Positions 1 through 14,800 are shown, counted from the stretch's first letter. The stretch is DNA of 64,000 bases from Coccinella septempunctata (GCF_907165205.1 NC_058190.1:38862116-38926115); one strand, 5' to 3'. Numbers and translations are program-made. The notes: generated by a model not told the origin, from the sequence alone.

Positions 1-278
1 TAACTACTTAAGTTAATTAATCAATTCTATGTTTTTAGAATGACATTACGCACTTAACCTAACTTAATTGTTGATAAAAACAAACTAGAGGATATGTCAT
101 TACATTTTTGGTATTTCGGAAAAATTTTATAATTATTATTGACTGTTAATTATGAACTTATACTTGTAATGCCTGCTGGTTTTTATATTTTTCCAAATTT
201 CTTTATTACATTCAGACAGTTTTTCGTAGAAATTGTTCTTTAATGCCACGGTGATTCTTCAATTTTTATGTTAAAAAA
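1..278. other. 5' flank of salvador, no gene seen
   Basis: AT-rich sequence upstream of the salvador start codon. I see no open frame or repeat arm here. It presumably holds the promoter and 5' UTR of the + strand gene that begins at 279, but no TATA or initiator motif stands out. Confidence 0.4.
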
Positions 279-3200
279 ATGTTGTCACGAAAAAATAGAG
301 ATTTGAAAACTATAAAGGAAGGGGTAGTTGGCAAATATGTTAAAAAAGATACACCTCCACCGGACATGCAGAGTATGTATTCAATATTGTAATTTTAGAG
401 TTATAAGACTTTCTAATCAACAATTACCCCTTTGTTTTAAGTAATAAATGTTTGGACCACTGAACCAAAAAAACGAATTTCCACGCAAAGTAGGTCATTG
501 ACTTTACAGTCAACAAGTTCCAGCCAACCTGGACAGACCAATACAATTCAGAAGTTTGGCAATCAAAAGACCACAGTGAGTGAGGTGGGACTTGGTGCAC
601 ATGAAGGAAAATATACTCCGAGTGCTTCAGTTCCTGATTTAGCTACACGGTAAATGTTAGTAAGTAATTACATTTCACATTGGTTGAATTCTTTGTTTTA
701 GTTTTGCCAACCTTTCTATGAGTAATCCCAATTCGAATATTTCATCAGCGGTATTTAGACCAAGTTTACCCCAGCCTATATATGAAAACCAACCCAGTAC
801 TTCTTCTCACTATGAAAATACTGCAGAGGCAAGTGAATTTCAGTTATTGCTATATAATCTTGCTGATACCACTAGTTTATTTTGCTTGAACCATTTCAAC
901 CATAATTTTCTTTTTCAACGCCATTTTTGTATTTCAAAATTCAGTGAAGGATTCACATAGTATTCTGAACCAACTTCCAACTATGTCTTATGTGATGACC
1001 TTAGCTCAGTTAGCTTAGATCCTGCTCCCCAAAATGGGACCTGAGAAGCAAGTTTTGATTTTTTTCTTAGAAACCAGTAAACTGACAGAAATGAATTTGG
1101 GGAAACCCATTCTATGGGAGGAAAAAGATAATCAAAAAAAATTTTGGTAGTGTGTGAACAACTTCTGCCAATGTGATTATTCACTCCTTAGATCTTAGTT
1201 CTAGGAACTCCGCATGAAGCCACCATTATTATTTCAATCGGTTCTATGTAAAAAAGAGGGGGTTAGCTAAATAAACCCTATTCTTATAATGATGCTTGAT
1301 TGTTCTGTAACCTCCGGAATAAACACCCTTAACAGTTTTTGCTCTGAATGGCAAGCGATGTTATAAAACTATATATTGCCAATATTGAAAATATAAAGAT
1401 TTTGTTGAAAAAAATCTCTGCAGAAATATTAAAAAATGGTGACTTCCTTTTCCTTTTTGTTCATAAGAATCCCAGTAATTCTTAAACCGTTGAGTTTTTA
1501 CCCAAGGTCTGTTGAAATTGTCATCAAATCATCTTTGCATTGATATGTACAATGATATATTGGGTGTGCCAGATAAGAATGCAGTAGGTTGTTTCTGGAA
1601 AAATATTTTTGGGGAGAAATTCCAACTGCAAATATTCAGAACAAAATTATGGTTAGTTTTCCATAAACGTCTGGTGGACCATCGCGTTGTATTACTCTAT
1701 ATATTGCTTCATAGCACCAAATTTTCAGAATTTTTAACAGCAGGTTTGAAATACTTGTTATAGTGATTTATTTGATTAATACTAAACATTAATGAAATTT
1801 TTGGATATTCAACTTTCAAACTAGGAAATTTGGTTTTTCCCAAAGTATTTCTCACAAGCCACAAGCAAAGAATTTCACAGAGAAGAGGAATATAAAATTA
1901 TTGAAACTTCATATTGAAGATCTACCTACCTAAGTTTTATATATAAAAAATAATTCATGAATATGATATTATGCTACAATATTTTTAATTTTATCAAAAC
2001 TAAACTTTTTAGTAATATATTATCATATAATATATTTTTTTAGAATAATGCAAATTATGTTGATATTGATCAGATATATCCATTACCATCTGAGGAAATG
2101 GGAGAACTTAATTATAACAGACCTCAATCTCCAATTTATCAAAATACTACAGATCAAAAAAGTATCGATGGCAGTCCAATCTATAGTAATACAAATTTAG
2201 AAAGATATCGAAGTTCTTATGATCAGTATTTATCGCAACTACAGCGTAATGATACTACAAATGGAAATAACTCAGGTGAGATTATATATGACCCTACTTG
2301 TTTTTCATTTTGCCAAGAAGATTTGTTGAACAAACAAAAAGCTTCCATGGTTGATCTATTATTGCATTACTTTATCTTTTTTCGCAATAAAGTGAATGGG
2401 CAGGTGGTCCATCGAAAACTTTCTAAATAAGTTTAAGGACCCAATGTTATAGTACTCCTTAATTTTTTCCTCAATAGGAAACATCATCAATATTCGACAA
2501 TTGTCTGTCTGTCATTCTTACTTTAACTGGTTTTTGCGTAATTTGACCAAACGGAATGCTATGAGGAATTTGGATGTGTGCTCTTTATTAGTCTTTTAAC
2601 CCAACTTGAATTAGTTTTTGCATAATTGGGTCAAATCCATGAATGATTTGAAACTCAATGGTCGATATATAATATATGATATATTCAGACATCATGAATT
2701 ACTGCAAACTCTTAGTTCACAGTCATCTTTTAGTGGACGGTTTCAAGGAAAAATAATGATGTTTTTGATTTTAGGGCAAGTTGACTTCTAGTTCATTTGA
2801 TTTATAAATTCCGAGGTTTTAACATCCCTAGTGCATGGTTTGAATGTCTTGTAATGAATAAAGAGTGGAAATTGAATTTGTAATGAATGTTATTCAATTT
2901 GAAGTATAATTTTTTTTTGTAAAGGTAAGATAATATGTATTATGGGGAGCGGAAACCAGTTTAGGTAAGACAATTTCAGACAACCTGATATTCATCGAAT
3001 ATATTATGTGACCTCTACTAGTCTAAATTACATGATTCTCATTATAACGATATATATAAAAAAGTATTCCACCAAAACAACAGCAACCTCATGTAGGTGA
3101 AAAAACTGAGGGTATTACCCAGTTTCCCATTTCATTAATATTCTATAGAGCAGAGAGCATTGAGTCTATTTTTTCAAAAATCTATTCTAGGGCAATCAGA

Positions 3201-4517
3201 AGAACTACCTTTGCCACCCGGATGGTCTGTTGACTATACTTTGAGAGGAAAAAAGTACTACATAGATCATAATACAAAAACAACTCATTGGTCTCATCCT
3301 TTGGAAAGGGAAGGTTTGCCCACTGGTTGGCAATGTATACAATCTCCACAATATGGTGTTTATTATGTGAAGTGAGTTTGAACATTGAAAATGTTTAAGT
3401 ATTTCCAATGCGTTTACCATAATTTTTTCAAGTTCAGTATGATCACAATACTTTGTATAACTCAAGTCCATTGTTGCTCAGTAATCAGCTGCATATAGAC
3501 TCATCTCACTTGTGGATCTAAGGTGGTTGAGTGGAATCCTGTTTGTTAAGAGTCCTGTGTTGTTCAAGTTTGTGGTACAATTTTTTTCTACCAGATCATA
3601 GCTAGAGTAAATAATTATCTCCTTCAAAAGTGCAACATTTTTAAAGTTGTTTGAAATTTCAATGCATCATATTATGTGACAAAGTCTTTAATGAAAAAGA
3701 TCACTAACATACTTTTAAGCTAATCTATACTGATGGATGAATTTTGCACTTTTCAGCCACATAACTAGACAGGTTCAATATGAGCATCCATGTTTAGTTC
3801 CATGTTTAAGCTATCATCCTGAAATGAGGTATGCACATCTGCCACAACACACTAATTACCAACCACATAGTGTTTTAGTTCCTGCCAACAGATATCTTTT
3901 GGAGGAAGTGCCTCATTGGCTTGATGTGTACTTTAAAGGTATACAAAATGTAATTAAGTTTACAAAAGAAATGAGATTAGTTGAAGAAAAAAAACAGGAA
4001 TTACTACAAAATAATCAATAGTAGCTGAATCTTCGATTAGACTCAAATAAATAATGAGAACTTACTTCTTTTACATACATACATATTATTTTTTATTGCA
4101 GCGAGACCAGATTTGGATCATAAACTGAAGTGGGATATGTTTCGTCTTACTGAACTAGAATGTTATAATGGAATGCTTACAAGGCTTTTCATGCAAGAGA
4201 TGGAAAATATTGTTATGAGATATGAATGTTATAGGTAAATAAATATTATAATAGTAACAACTGAGATAGAACATGTGGAATTATTACAATACCAAATTCC
4301 ACAGGATAATATATAAACTTTTTATCTATTCAATAAGAATCATTATATTTTCAGTAAATTTTTAACAAACTGATATGAATCCCATCTTTTGATAAAGAGC
4401 TGAATCATAATGTGATAACATGTAAAACCCTTATATTACTGCCTTTTTTCCAGATCTGCTTTGTTGGTAGCCATGCAAAAATTTGTTGGGAACCCTTCAT
4501 CTGTGAATAAATCTTGA
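279..4517 (+). CDS. sav: Scaffold protein salvador (Hippo pathway), 8 exons
   Basis: Salvador/SAV1 is the scaffold that joins the Hippo (MST) and Warts (LATS) kinases in the cytoplasm. Model exons are 279-372, 442-649, 702-828, 2044-2275, 3191-3371, 3757-3938, 4102-4234 and 4454-4517, giving 1221 nt and 406 residues. The N-terminus MLSRKNRDLKTIKEGVVGKY with the following KKDTPPP matches the family. Exon 5 encodes the first WW domain (LPLPPGWSVDYTLRGKKYYI, then a Trp of THWSHP) and the start of the second, WW-like one (GLPTGWQ). Exon 6 continues with QVQYEHPC. Exons 6-8 encode the C-terminal SARAH helix (LKWDMFRLTELECYNGML). The start is the first ATG and carries the conserved N-terminus. The intron after 828 appears to use a GC donor. 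An AATAAA lies at 4615-4620. What I infer rather than see is only the exact exon ends; the identity is secure. Confidence 0.94.
829..2043 (+). other. 1.2-kb sav intron with GC-AG boundaries and a repeat fragment
   Basis: The exon before ends in GCAGAG and the intron opens GCAAGT, the standard context of a GC donor. The next usable GT (836) would put the following exon out of frame, giving AAA TAA at once. The intron contains a stretch near 1660-1730 (CCATAAACGTCTGGTGGACC onward) that recurs in an ATAD2 intron near 14167-14215, so part of it is a dispersed repeat. Open frames inside it are not supported as genes. Confidence 0.6.
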
Positions 4518-5879
4518 ATATTTTTTTGCATTAAATTTATATGATATTTAAGAAAATAGCCTTTCAAGATTTTCAGTGTAGCTGCAATTCTGTATTTATA
4601 AGTGTATTTAATGAAATAAAGTTATAATTATCACAATATGTGTATTCCTGGTTTTTACAGAATACGAAGATCATTTGTGCATAAAACAATGTTTTATCAA
4701 CTTTTTTTTTCTACTTTTTGTAAGAAAATGTTATGAATTTTGTGCTATAATCCATATCAATGTATTGGATATAAAATGTTTTGAATTACTTTGGTCAATA
4801 ATATTTTGCATGATCGGAAAATATATTTCATACAGTTTTTGAGCAAAGCTGTTTTGTTTTGAAAGAATTCCATTGTTGAAAAAAGTTATCTGTTCAACTT
4901 CATTTATTTGTGATTAATTTTTCAATTTTGAATGGATTGCATTCATACGATATTCACAATATTTTTTATTTCTTTTTTAAAATCGAATAGTAAAAATTCA
5001 GAGTTCAACAATTATTATTATGAATCCCAACTATTTTTTCCCACTTCGATCCGCAAACCGACCTTCAAAATACGTATAAAATATTGGATACGCCACTGGC
5101 GAAGTAGAATACGTTAGAGATAAACGCTAAAAAGACATGAGCTAAAGGAAGAAATTCTTCAAATGCGTCATTGTATATTTACTTAAACTAAACAATTTTC
5201 TGGGTGCATAATCAATATTTCACTACATTCCGAGATAATTTATGTTAAAAGAAAAAACCATTTCTAAAGAATAAAAAAAAGCAATTGACTTTTCTTGTCA
5301 TCCAATTCTATGCTTTCAAATCAATCTGTCATCATAGAGAAAGTCAACAGCAGAGACAGTTGTCTCTGGTCAACAGTCAGATTTTGCTTTCGGTTAAAAT
5401 TGCAAAGTAGATTACGAATTTTGTTAACCGTTGTAATTGTTATGACATGAGTAATTGAATAACAGAAAAAGGATATTTTTATTTTCCAATCAAGAGGTTG
5501 TGTGTGCAGCATATTATTTTGTATCCAGTTTCTTAAGGTACACTAATTAATGGCTTTGTTGTATTCATTCAACACCTTCCAGTTCTCCTATTTTGCTCTG
5601 CAGTAACTCAGTTTTCCATTTAATGCGTTTATTTTTTCAACCCACTCAGTTCATGAAATATTATAGTTAACAAATTCCTGGCCAATTAAGCCAGAAGATT
5701 TTTCAACAGTGCTATAACTTGTTTTCAAAATATCCCTGAAGTATCTGATTATGCTTGTTATATTTATTGCTTTTTCACACTGCCTGGCTTCTTTCTGTTC
5801 TTGAAAAACAAATGGATATTTTGTGAAACTAAATAATTTATGATCTTGTTAAATGTCATGTTTAGCGACCATCAGTACC
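4518..5879. other. sav 3' UTR and spacer to ATAD2
   Basis: AT-rich spacer between two genes on the + strand. It holds the sav 3' UTR and, towards the right, the presumed ATAD2 promoter and 5' UTR. Short open frames here have no family resemblance or splice support. I see no repeat arms. Confidence 0.4.
4615..4620 (+). terminator. Polyadenylation signal AATAAA of sav
   Basis: A canonical AATAAA lies about 100 bases beyond the sav stop codon, on the same strand. No other good candidate is closer. Confidence 0.55.
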
Positions 5880-8800
5880 ATGGTTAATACTCGTAGAAAT
5901 GGAGGATCTCTGGAAAACAGAACAACAAATCTTCCTATAACCAGGGTATGTTATTAATAATGTATTCATTTCTACCATCTGCTTTTTGTAGACACCCATG
6001 CAAGAAATCAATACCAGACATCATTTCATAATACCTGGTCATTCTCTTTTTTCTGTTTTCTTTAAATCTTCCAAAATCTTCATTACCATGCATTGAAATT
6101 ATATGTAATTTTTTGTCACAACTATCATTGCCTTGAATAAAAGCACCAAAGTATAATGAAGGACATTATTGAAGCTTTAATTCATTTCAGAAAGTTTGAT
6201 GTGATCTAAAATTGTTCAAGTAGCATTGTAACAGTTTACGGTTAACTGTTGTAAGAATTTCAATTTTTGTTATATAATCTACTTCTTCATCAGACTACTG
6301 AGTCAGCTTACATTTTCCACCCAAAAATTTTGCAGTAGTTCATAAGTGATTAATTCAGAGGGGTTTATATTAGTATATAATCATACAAGAGCCAATATGT
6401 TTCAAGTAAAGTAGATGAATAAAAGATTTTTCTTGAATAAATATTATTGGAAACAATAATTCTGGAGCAATTGTCGTAGGAGGTCCCAGGGAAGTTGAAA
6501 CATCCATTCCTAAATATTTCATGATATTACTTACTACGGCTTACAAACATCATTAATGGAAAGTGAAGAAACACTAGAGATCTAATTAACCAACTATTTT
6601 TATTATTATATTTAGAACCCCTTACAAGAATTTCTGGGTTCAAATTGAATTAAAGATATTTTTTTAGACATAATTTCATGCAGTCTTATGCTCCTTGAGC
6701 ATGTAACTTTTAGAAATAAAGAAGCTTATTTATTTATTTATACTACCAACACTGCTTCTCCAAACTCGTATAAGCTTCAGATCTTCTGAGGGGCACTTCC
6801 GTACCTAAGGAGAATCAGGATAATATGATATGACAATATGGTATAATGTGACTATTATCTCTTTTTGCAAACCAATGTACCACAAATAAGGGAAAAGCTT
6901 CAAGAAAAAAAACAAATACAGGCCATTTGGAGTAAAGACATATTTAAATATTAAAGAATAGAAAAAAATTTGAACTATCTATATATTATATGTATATGCT
7001 GTGTTGAGAGCTGGAGGTATGCTTGAATTTCAGTCTTCAGATTTTTAAAGTATTAGCATTGAACGACAATGTATTGTCTAATTGATAATGATAATTTCCC
7101 AATATGTTGTGAAGAAATCTTTGTTATCTATGTTAATTTGTTTCTAGCGGAAAATTATAACTGCCGCTGGTGGTAGTTCTAGCATAAGCGAGAGTGAATC
7201 AGAAGAATCACATGCGGAGGATAATTCCTTTAAATATGATAAAAAAAGATTGAGATCACAGAAAAAACTAGTATTGCCAAGAGTAAGGGAACTGAGAAGT
7301 CGCTTTACATATAACAAATATAGTGGTGAGCTAGACTCATATATTGTTTTAACAAATTTTAAACTTTTTCCTTTCAGTTCGTCACAGACAAAGTAAGAAT
7401 ATCGAACCTAGACGTATACCGAATGAGCGCAGACTATATCCATCTCGAAAAATGCAGGAGGATTCTGATTCATCCAACGACAATTTTGAAGATGAGATGT
7501 ACTCATTTCGGTAGGTAGTTTCTCCAAAATTTGCTTCTAAATTACCTCAGATTACCTATTTGTAGAAAAAAGAGCCGTAAGTTGCAGAGGCTTTCATCGA
7601 ATTTAAACAGAATAGAGAGGCGCAGTGCGCTTTCGTTGAGGCCCATAAGTAGGAAAAGTTATGTTGATACTCCGATAGTTTATAATTCTGATGAAGGTGA
7701 GTTTTCCCAATTAAATTTCAGGATAAAAATAAATGGTGTCAGGGGAAATCCCACCCTAATATGTTCATCTAATGGAGAATTCTCCTCCAGACGAAAATGA
7801 AGTATTTTATATAAGATATCTTCAAAATTTCGCAGTTCAAATACATAATTTCAACCTTTTCCTGAAAAATTTATTTCAGATACTTAAAAAAAAATAAAAT
7901 AAAAGGACTTTGAATTTGATTATGAGACTGGCTGTAATGGCTTCAAAATATAAACAATACTAACCAAACTTGAGGAGAATTACCCATTCTTGTGGGAGTT
8001 TTATTTTATTCATTAGGCATATTTTATTCCTTTCTTCATACATCAAATATTTCATTTTTCAGGCAGGCGAATATATCCCAAAAGAAAACGCACCGTAAGG
8101 TTTCAAAATATGTCTTGGTTAGCCGATGACCAAATGCATAAAGTAGGCTATCCGAATTTTAATTCCATAACGTATTCTGAAGAAGATAGTCGGGACGTTC
8201 CTGAGAATATTGATACCAGGGAGGAAAATATGAGAACCACCAGACAGACGAGCATCAATAAATGCAGAGTCATGAAAGAATCTAAATATGAATATGATTC
8301 AGATGATTCTGATAATAACGAGAAACAGAATAACGATTCATCTGTGATGGAGAGTAATTCGAGAAACAGAAAAGTTTTAAATGATAAGGACAAATTGGAA
8401 GTATCGAATGCAAGATGTTTACGAAGTCAAGCTACACATGTAAGTTGAACTGTATGAGATACCACTGAAATTAATCATGATTAAAAAGTTTGGTTCTAGT
8501 GTGAATAAATCACATATTCTGTCTTTGAGCAAGAAAGTAATATTTGAATATGATTCTGCAGATTATTATGTTTTTATATTTCTGGTTATTTCTTCGTTCA
8601 CGGTTTTTGAAATATGTATTTGTTTTATTTTTATCTAAAAATCTGAATTTCTGCTCACTACGATATTTATAGGGCAGGTCAATTTTTTTAAAATCACTGC
8701 AAATTTATTGAATCTAAAATATGCCTATAAATCAATTTTTCATTTGACAGGTGAAGGAAGAACAACAGAATGAAGATACTCCTCCCACTAAAAAAAATGG

Positions 8801-11800
8801 AGAACAGATATCCCCAATATTGAAAGTATCTGAAGAAAGCAGGGACAATGAAGAACGTAAGTATTATAATCATTGAAACTAAGGATCTTCTTCAAAATTA
8901 CAGTATTAAGCAATAGTATTTTTCATTATTTCATACTGTATTGATAAATCTGAAAAATGTATCAATAAAAGTAGAGATACAAGAATATAATAGGGAATAA
9001 GTTCATTACTATATCTTTTAGGTTTCCAAAATAATATTGTGCCATCTCCATAAGCTAAAAATATAAATTTCCAGTATAATATAGAAATAAAGTTTAGCAG
9101 TACATGAGATCTGAAAATTTTCAATAAATTAGCTTCTTTTTATTGTTTCATCCTATCCTTTAGGAGTTTTGCGCCGGCTCTGAACAGTGAAACAATTTTT
9201 TCATTTACATAATAACTTTATTTTTCTTCACATCAAATGTCAAAATTTTCAGAAAAACAAAAAGAAGGAACAAATAAAGATTCTACCGATTCGGATTTAC
9301 CATTGAAGTTACCACAAACAAATAAGCCTAGACCCAGAAGATCAAGCAGAAATGAACAGTTTCAATTAACTTCCAGAAGAACACGTAAAGGTATTTATTG
9401 AATTGTTTGGGATTTGAAACTAACAGCTTATTTGATGAAGGACAGGCAAAATATATTACTACAATTGATAATGAATATAAGGCAGTTTTATTCATTTTTA
9501 GCTGACAGTTCAAGTTCAGATTCAACAGATGAAGACAAACCACAAAGGAGGAGAAAGCAGCCCTCACAGGCTGATAATAGGCCATATTCTTTCAGAAAAA
9601 GACCGCCAAAACCACCTCCCCAGCAAATTCGTGAGTAATTGTTCGAAATTATTTTAATTTAAGTGTTCATTGGGTACTTTTTCATAAAATATTTATATAT
9701 TTATATATGTCACAAAATTATTCATTACCCAATCAACAAATTGAATATTCGGTTTGCATATCACTCTTCCATTTCACAGGAGATGATTTCTCAGTATCAG
9801 GAAACTCACGTAAAATAAATCGAAAACGACATTTGAAAAGGACAAGACGGTCATCATCTTCATCCTCATCATCAGATTCATCAGATGGAAGTGTGAAGAC
9901 ATACAGGTAATTATAATATCTACTATTACAGATCCCAAGTTTGAAGTCTTCCAAAATAAGCAAAATCCAAAAAACGTACCCGCTTTATTCGATTCAATTA
10001 TCCTTTTTCTGATTTGGGACAATAAATTAGGTTTACCTTCGATACAGCGTTAATCGATGTGTCGCATCAATGCATTTAGTAATTTGATGTGGCTACTGAT
10101 TCAACTACGCATCGCTGGTTGAGTTGTGCGGTACTGATGTGTTCAAATAAGAGCGAAACCGGTTTATCGCTACTATCCTTCGATGTCGGAACGTTCTCTA
10201 TTTTTTACTCTGAATGTAGATTTCCTCCAGTACAAAGTGAAATTCCTTTCGTTTGGATCAACATCTGGGTGTTTTGCAAATTAGACCCTCTCTTTCTTTT
10301 TCAGTAAAACGCCAAAAGGTCATTCTAAAAATGAGCAGCGAATGAAGAGAAAGGGAACCGCTGGAGGTAGCAATATATTGCCCATTGGACCCGAAACTCT
10401 TGATGGTACCGTTCGTTTCAACAGTATCGGAGGCTTAGATAACCATGTCCAATGTTTAAAGGAAATGATATTGTTACCAATGATGTATCCGGAAGTTTTT
10501 CAACAGTTCCGCGTGAAACCACCCAGGGGTGTTTTATTTTATGGACCTCCAGGTAAGTATCATAATGTTTTCCTGTGTTTGTGAATCATTTTAGAGCTAC
10601 ACCATTTATACAGACTGGTAATAAATTCTATTCTCACCACTATTATCCTTCAAACTATACAATACAGGGTGTTTTCAAAGGTGAGGCTTTTTTTGACAGA
10701 AGGTAGAACTCATCAAAATAAGTCGTTTAACTAAAAATTGTCTATATAAAATATCCAAGATTGGTGAGATACAACCCCTAGAATTTCGACAAAATTTCAT
10801 TGAATTTCAAATACGGGACTGTGGAAGGTGACTCCGGCATCGCAAAAACGAAACAAAACATAAACATATGGCTGGACAATGAATAGTTCAGTACCAAGTT
10901 CATCGGATTAGATGCATCAGGTCACTTTTGAGAGAATCATAATTGTTGCATTGTGCAATTTAGGGCGAAAAAAAAAATGTAGAAAATCGAGGCAGTTTCT
11001 TGAAAGTGCTTATGTTAGTTATGTTGAAAAAGTGCTATGATGTTTCCCCATTTCATCCCATTTTTACGACGATTGTTGGAATGTTCGAACAAGATGATTC
11101 TGATGCCCATTGTGTAAAAATTCGTGAATAATTTAGACGAATTTTATTGGTGAGATTTTGAAGTATTATTCTATTTTTTACACTTGTGTCCTAAGTCTCA
11201 TCTGTCAGTTGGTGTTGAAATGAGCCATTTCATGAAATCGTGTAAGTTACTAAAAAATAATGACAACAATTTGGCAATCCTAAGTTTCTATTTTCCTCAC
11301 CACGTAAATATCGAACAAGCCAATATCCTAAATGAAACCAAAAGGTCAAATCAGGAGTTCTTTCCCACTGCTTTGCGATAATTCAGCTAACAAACAGTCT
11401 AGGGTGGTATTAGGATCTATTTCAGTAAGCTTTTACAATTTTTTTTCAACTTTGTCATTTTGAAAGTTTTTATAGGTGATTTTTGGTGAAACGCTTCATT
11501 TTGACCATTTCTTCCTTCTGTTGAAAAAAAGCCTCACCTTCAAATACACCCTGTATAGAAATTTCGTTTTTTGACAATGAATCTCCGCCTTTGCTCTTCC
11601 TTGAATATGATGTTCTTGATTCTTGAATTTCTTGATGCCTCTTTTTGCTCTAGAGTACTTATCAAAGAAAATCGGAAATACAGAGTGTTTTCAAAGGTGG
11701 GGCTTTTTTGACAAAAAAAATTGCGAGGGCGGAGTTTTTAATCAAGAAGCGGAATTTCTATCCGAAAGAGTTTGGAAGATGGTAGTGCTTACTGCTGAGC

Positions 11801-14800
11801 ATCGAATTTGTCACCACCTTGTATATGTACTATAAAATTAGTATTTTATTCAACATCTATACAAATATGAAGATTTTTCTTCATTGTATTTCTGTTACAT
11901 TAAAAAAAAAATTATTTTTTCATGTCATTATCGTCCTTCAAATTTTTTATAGGAACCGGTAAAACATTAATTGCTAGAGCATTAGCAAATGAATGCAGTT
12001 TTGGTACAAGAAAGGTTTCTTTTTTCTTGAGGAAAGGTGCCGATTTACTCAGCAAATGGATTGGAGAATCTGAGAAGCAATTGAGAATTTTATTCGAGCA
12101 GGTAAGATTAAAATATTCCTGGAAAATTGTAGAAATCTGGAACAATAGGTACAAGTGATTGTTTCTTTTGATCTGGATGAGATTGGAATATTTTCAGTCG
12201 TAGATTAAAGATATATGTATCACCCTTCAAGTTTGGTTTTTTTGCAGATTTTCGCTTCACTTTTGATACATTCATATTTTGATTTTTAAAAAGACCAGTA
12301 TAGAGGAGTTGCGTTGAGCCTCTTGCTATTCTTAATTCTTCTGAAACTATATTGGAAATGATTTCCAGTCATAAGATCGAATGAATCTCTTTACAGGCGG
12401 CAGAAATGAAACCATCCATTATATTTTTCGATGAGCTGGACGGTTTGGTACCGGTCAGATCATCTCGAAACGATCAAATTCACGCCAGTATCGTGTCCAC
12501 CCTTCTGGCCCTCATGGACGGTTTGGACGATCGAGGGGAAATAATCATCATCGGCGCCACTAATAGAGTGGACGCCATAGATCCGGCTTTTAGGAGGCCC
12601 GGACGATTCGACAGAGAATTATATTTTCCTTTGCCGGCACGAAGGGTGAGCTTTGTTTCATATGGATGTAGGAGTGGCAATTTCAAACGAGAACATATAC
12701 CCATATTTTAATTTTTATAGGAACGAGAAGAAATTCTTAAGGTACATGTGTCCGAATGGCTCAAACCACCGAAAACTGAGTTGGTCTCGTATTTGGCGGA
12801 TGAAGCTGTAGGATATTGCGGTTCAGATTTGAGAGCGTTATGTACAGAGGCTGTGATACAAAGTTTTAGGAGGACTTACCCTCAAGTTTATAATTCTGAA
12901 TTTAAATTATTACTTCAACCAGAGGAAGTAGATGTGAGTTTTGTCCGTGTAACTGTCTGAAATTTTTTTAATTTTTACATTTTTAACAGGTTAAAAAGTT
13001 AGATTTTATGAAAGCTAAGTCTGCCATCATACCTGCGGCTCACCGGAATAATCAATCGATTAGTAGAAAGTTACTGCCCATTTTGGACTCGTTATTAGGC
13101 AAATACATTAAAAGTATCTTCGATGTTCTGGAAAATGTATTCCCACATGGTTGTCATGAAGAATTATCCAGGTGAGTTCTGAAACACTTAATTAATATTT
13201 TCTATCCCAAAATTTGTTCTCAATGCGTTTTTTTCTTTAGGGTAAGACTATCCTCAAATATCAGACCTGCTCAGGTTCTTCTTGTGGGTAATGGGAGTGA
13301 ACATGGTCAAACCCAACACTTAGGACCAGCATTAATTTATAGGATGGAACATATTCAATGTTACACACTTGATTTAGCAACTTTGTACAGAGAATCAACC
13401 AGATCTCCTGAAGAAGTTACAATACAGGTAATTTTCTCTTAATTATTTTTTGCTACATTTCAACTTATTCATATATGGAAGACGAATATTACATCGCCAA
13501 TCGAAATCTTGACTAATAATTATTTTTTTTCCAGATTTTCACTGAAGCTAAACGAAATTTACCCAGTTTGATATATTTACCATCTATCAATAAATTTTGG
13601 GATTTAGTGTCTGATGCTACAAAAGCTATTTTATTGGACGAAATATCACAGCTAGGACCCAACTTGCCAATATTGTTTCTATGCACTGCTGAGACGTCAT
13701 TTGACGAGCTTCCTGACAATGTAAGTTCTGATTATACTTCACAATCGTTAACTTTTACTTAATTTTCATCAAGTGAAGTAGTATTTATGTCTTTTTTTTT
13801 TTCAAGGTTAAAAGGCTGTTTTCCACGTATCGAAATGAAGTGTTTGAAATATCGACACCATCCACTGATCAAAGAAGAGCATTTTTCAAACCTCTAATCA
13901 TGGAGGATTCCATGAAACCCGTTAGAATTTCTAGGCAGAAATCCAAAACTCCCCCACCATTGCCAAAAGCACCGACCCCACCTCCAGTTCCGCCTTCTGA
14001 GGAGGAATTGAAGAAACTTTATGACAAAGAAGAACACACCCTTAGAGAGTTGAGGATATTTCTGAGAGATATGTGTCGAAAGTTGGCCAATAATAAAATG
14101 TGAGTAACTTCTTACGACTTTTCTCTTATACATGGGGTGATTCACAGAGATGGACTATTTTTTCCATAAATGTCCAATAGACCATCGCGGCCAATTACTC
14201 TGTATAATTTTTCATTTATATTACCAATATTCTTTAGCTTTTCATAAAACTTTTGGGTCTCTTTCTGAGACAAGTATGCATTATTCTCTATTTTGAGAGT
14301 TGTATTAGTGGTCGTTCTGACTTGTAATGGGTGTTGATAAACATTTTAATTTCAGGTTCTATATATTCACCAAACCTGTAGATATTGAAGAGGTGCCAGA
14401 TTATCCAACCATAATCAAGCAACCGATGGACCTAGAAACAATGATGATGAAAGTTGATCTCCATCAATACGAATGTGCCAAAGATTTTTTGACGGATATT
14501 GAACTTATTGTGAAAAATGCCTTGGAATATAATCCTGCAAAGTAAGAAGATCAAACGTCAGTTATCCTATTTAATTAATAAATTTCTTTTGTTTCTAGGA
14601 CATCTGTAGATAAGCAAATTCGGCATAGAGCTTGTAGTTTAAGGGATTACGCCTATACTTTAATAAAAACAGAAATGGATAGTGATTTTGAAGATAAGTG
14701 TCAAGATATAGCTAAATCCAGAAAAGTGAGGAAAGTTAAAGTGAAATATCTGCCTGATTATTTGGATACACCTGGTAAGTGCTTTGATGACTTATTTTCA

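Noticed and set aside
836..841. GT donor (GTGAAT) as the end of sav exon 3
   Set aside because: It would put the next exon in a phase with an immediate TAA; the GC donor seven bases upstream keeps the frame.
6715..6745. TTTA-type microsatellite near 6720
   Set aside because: Only four or five units; expected by chance at this base composition.
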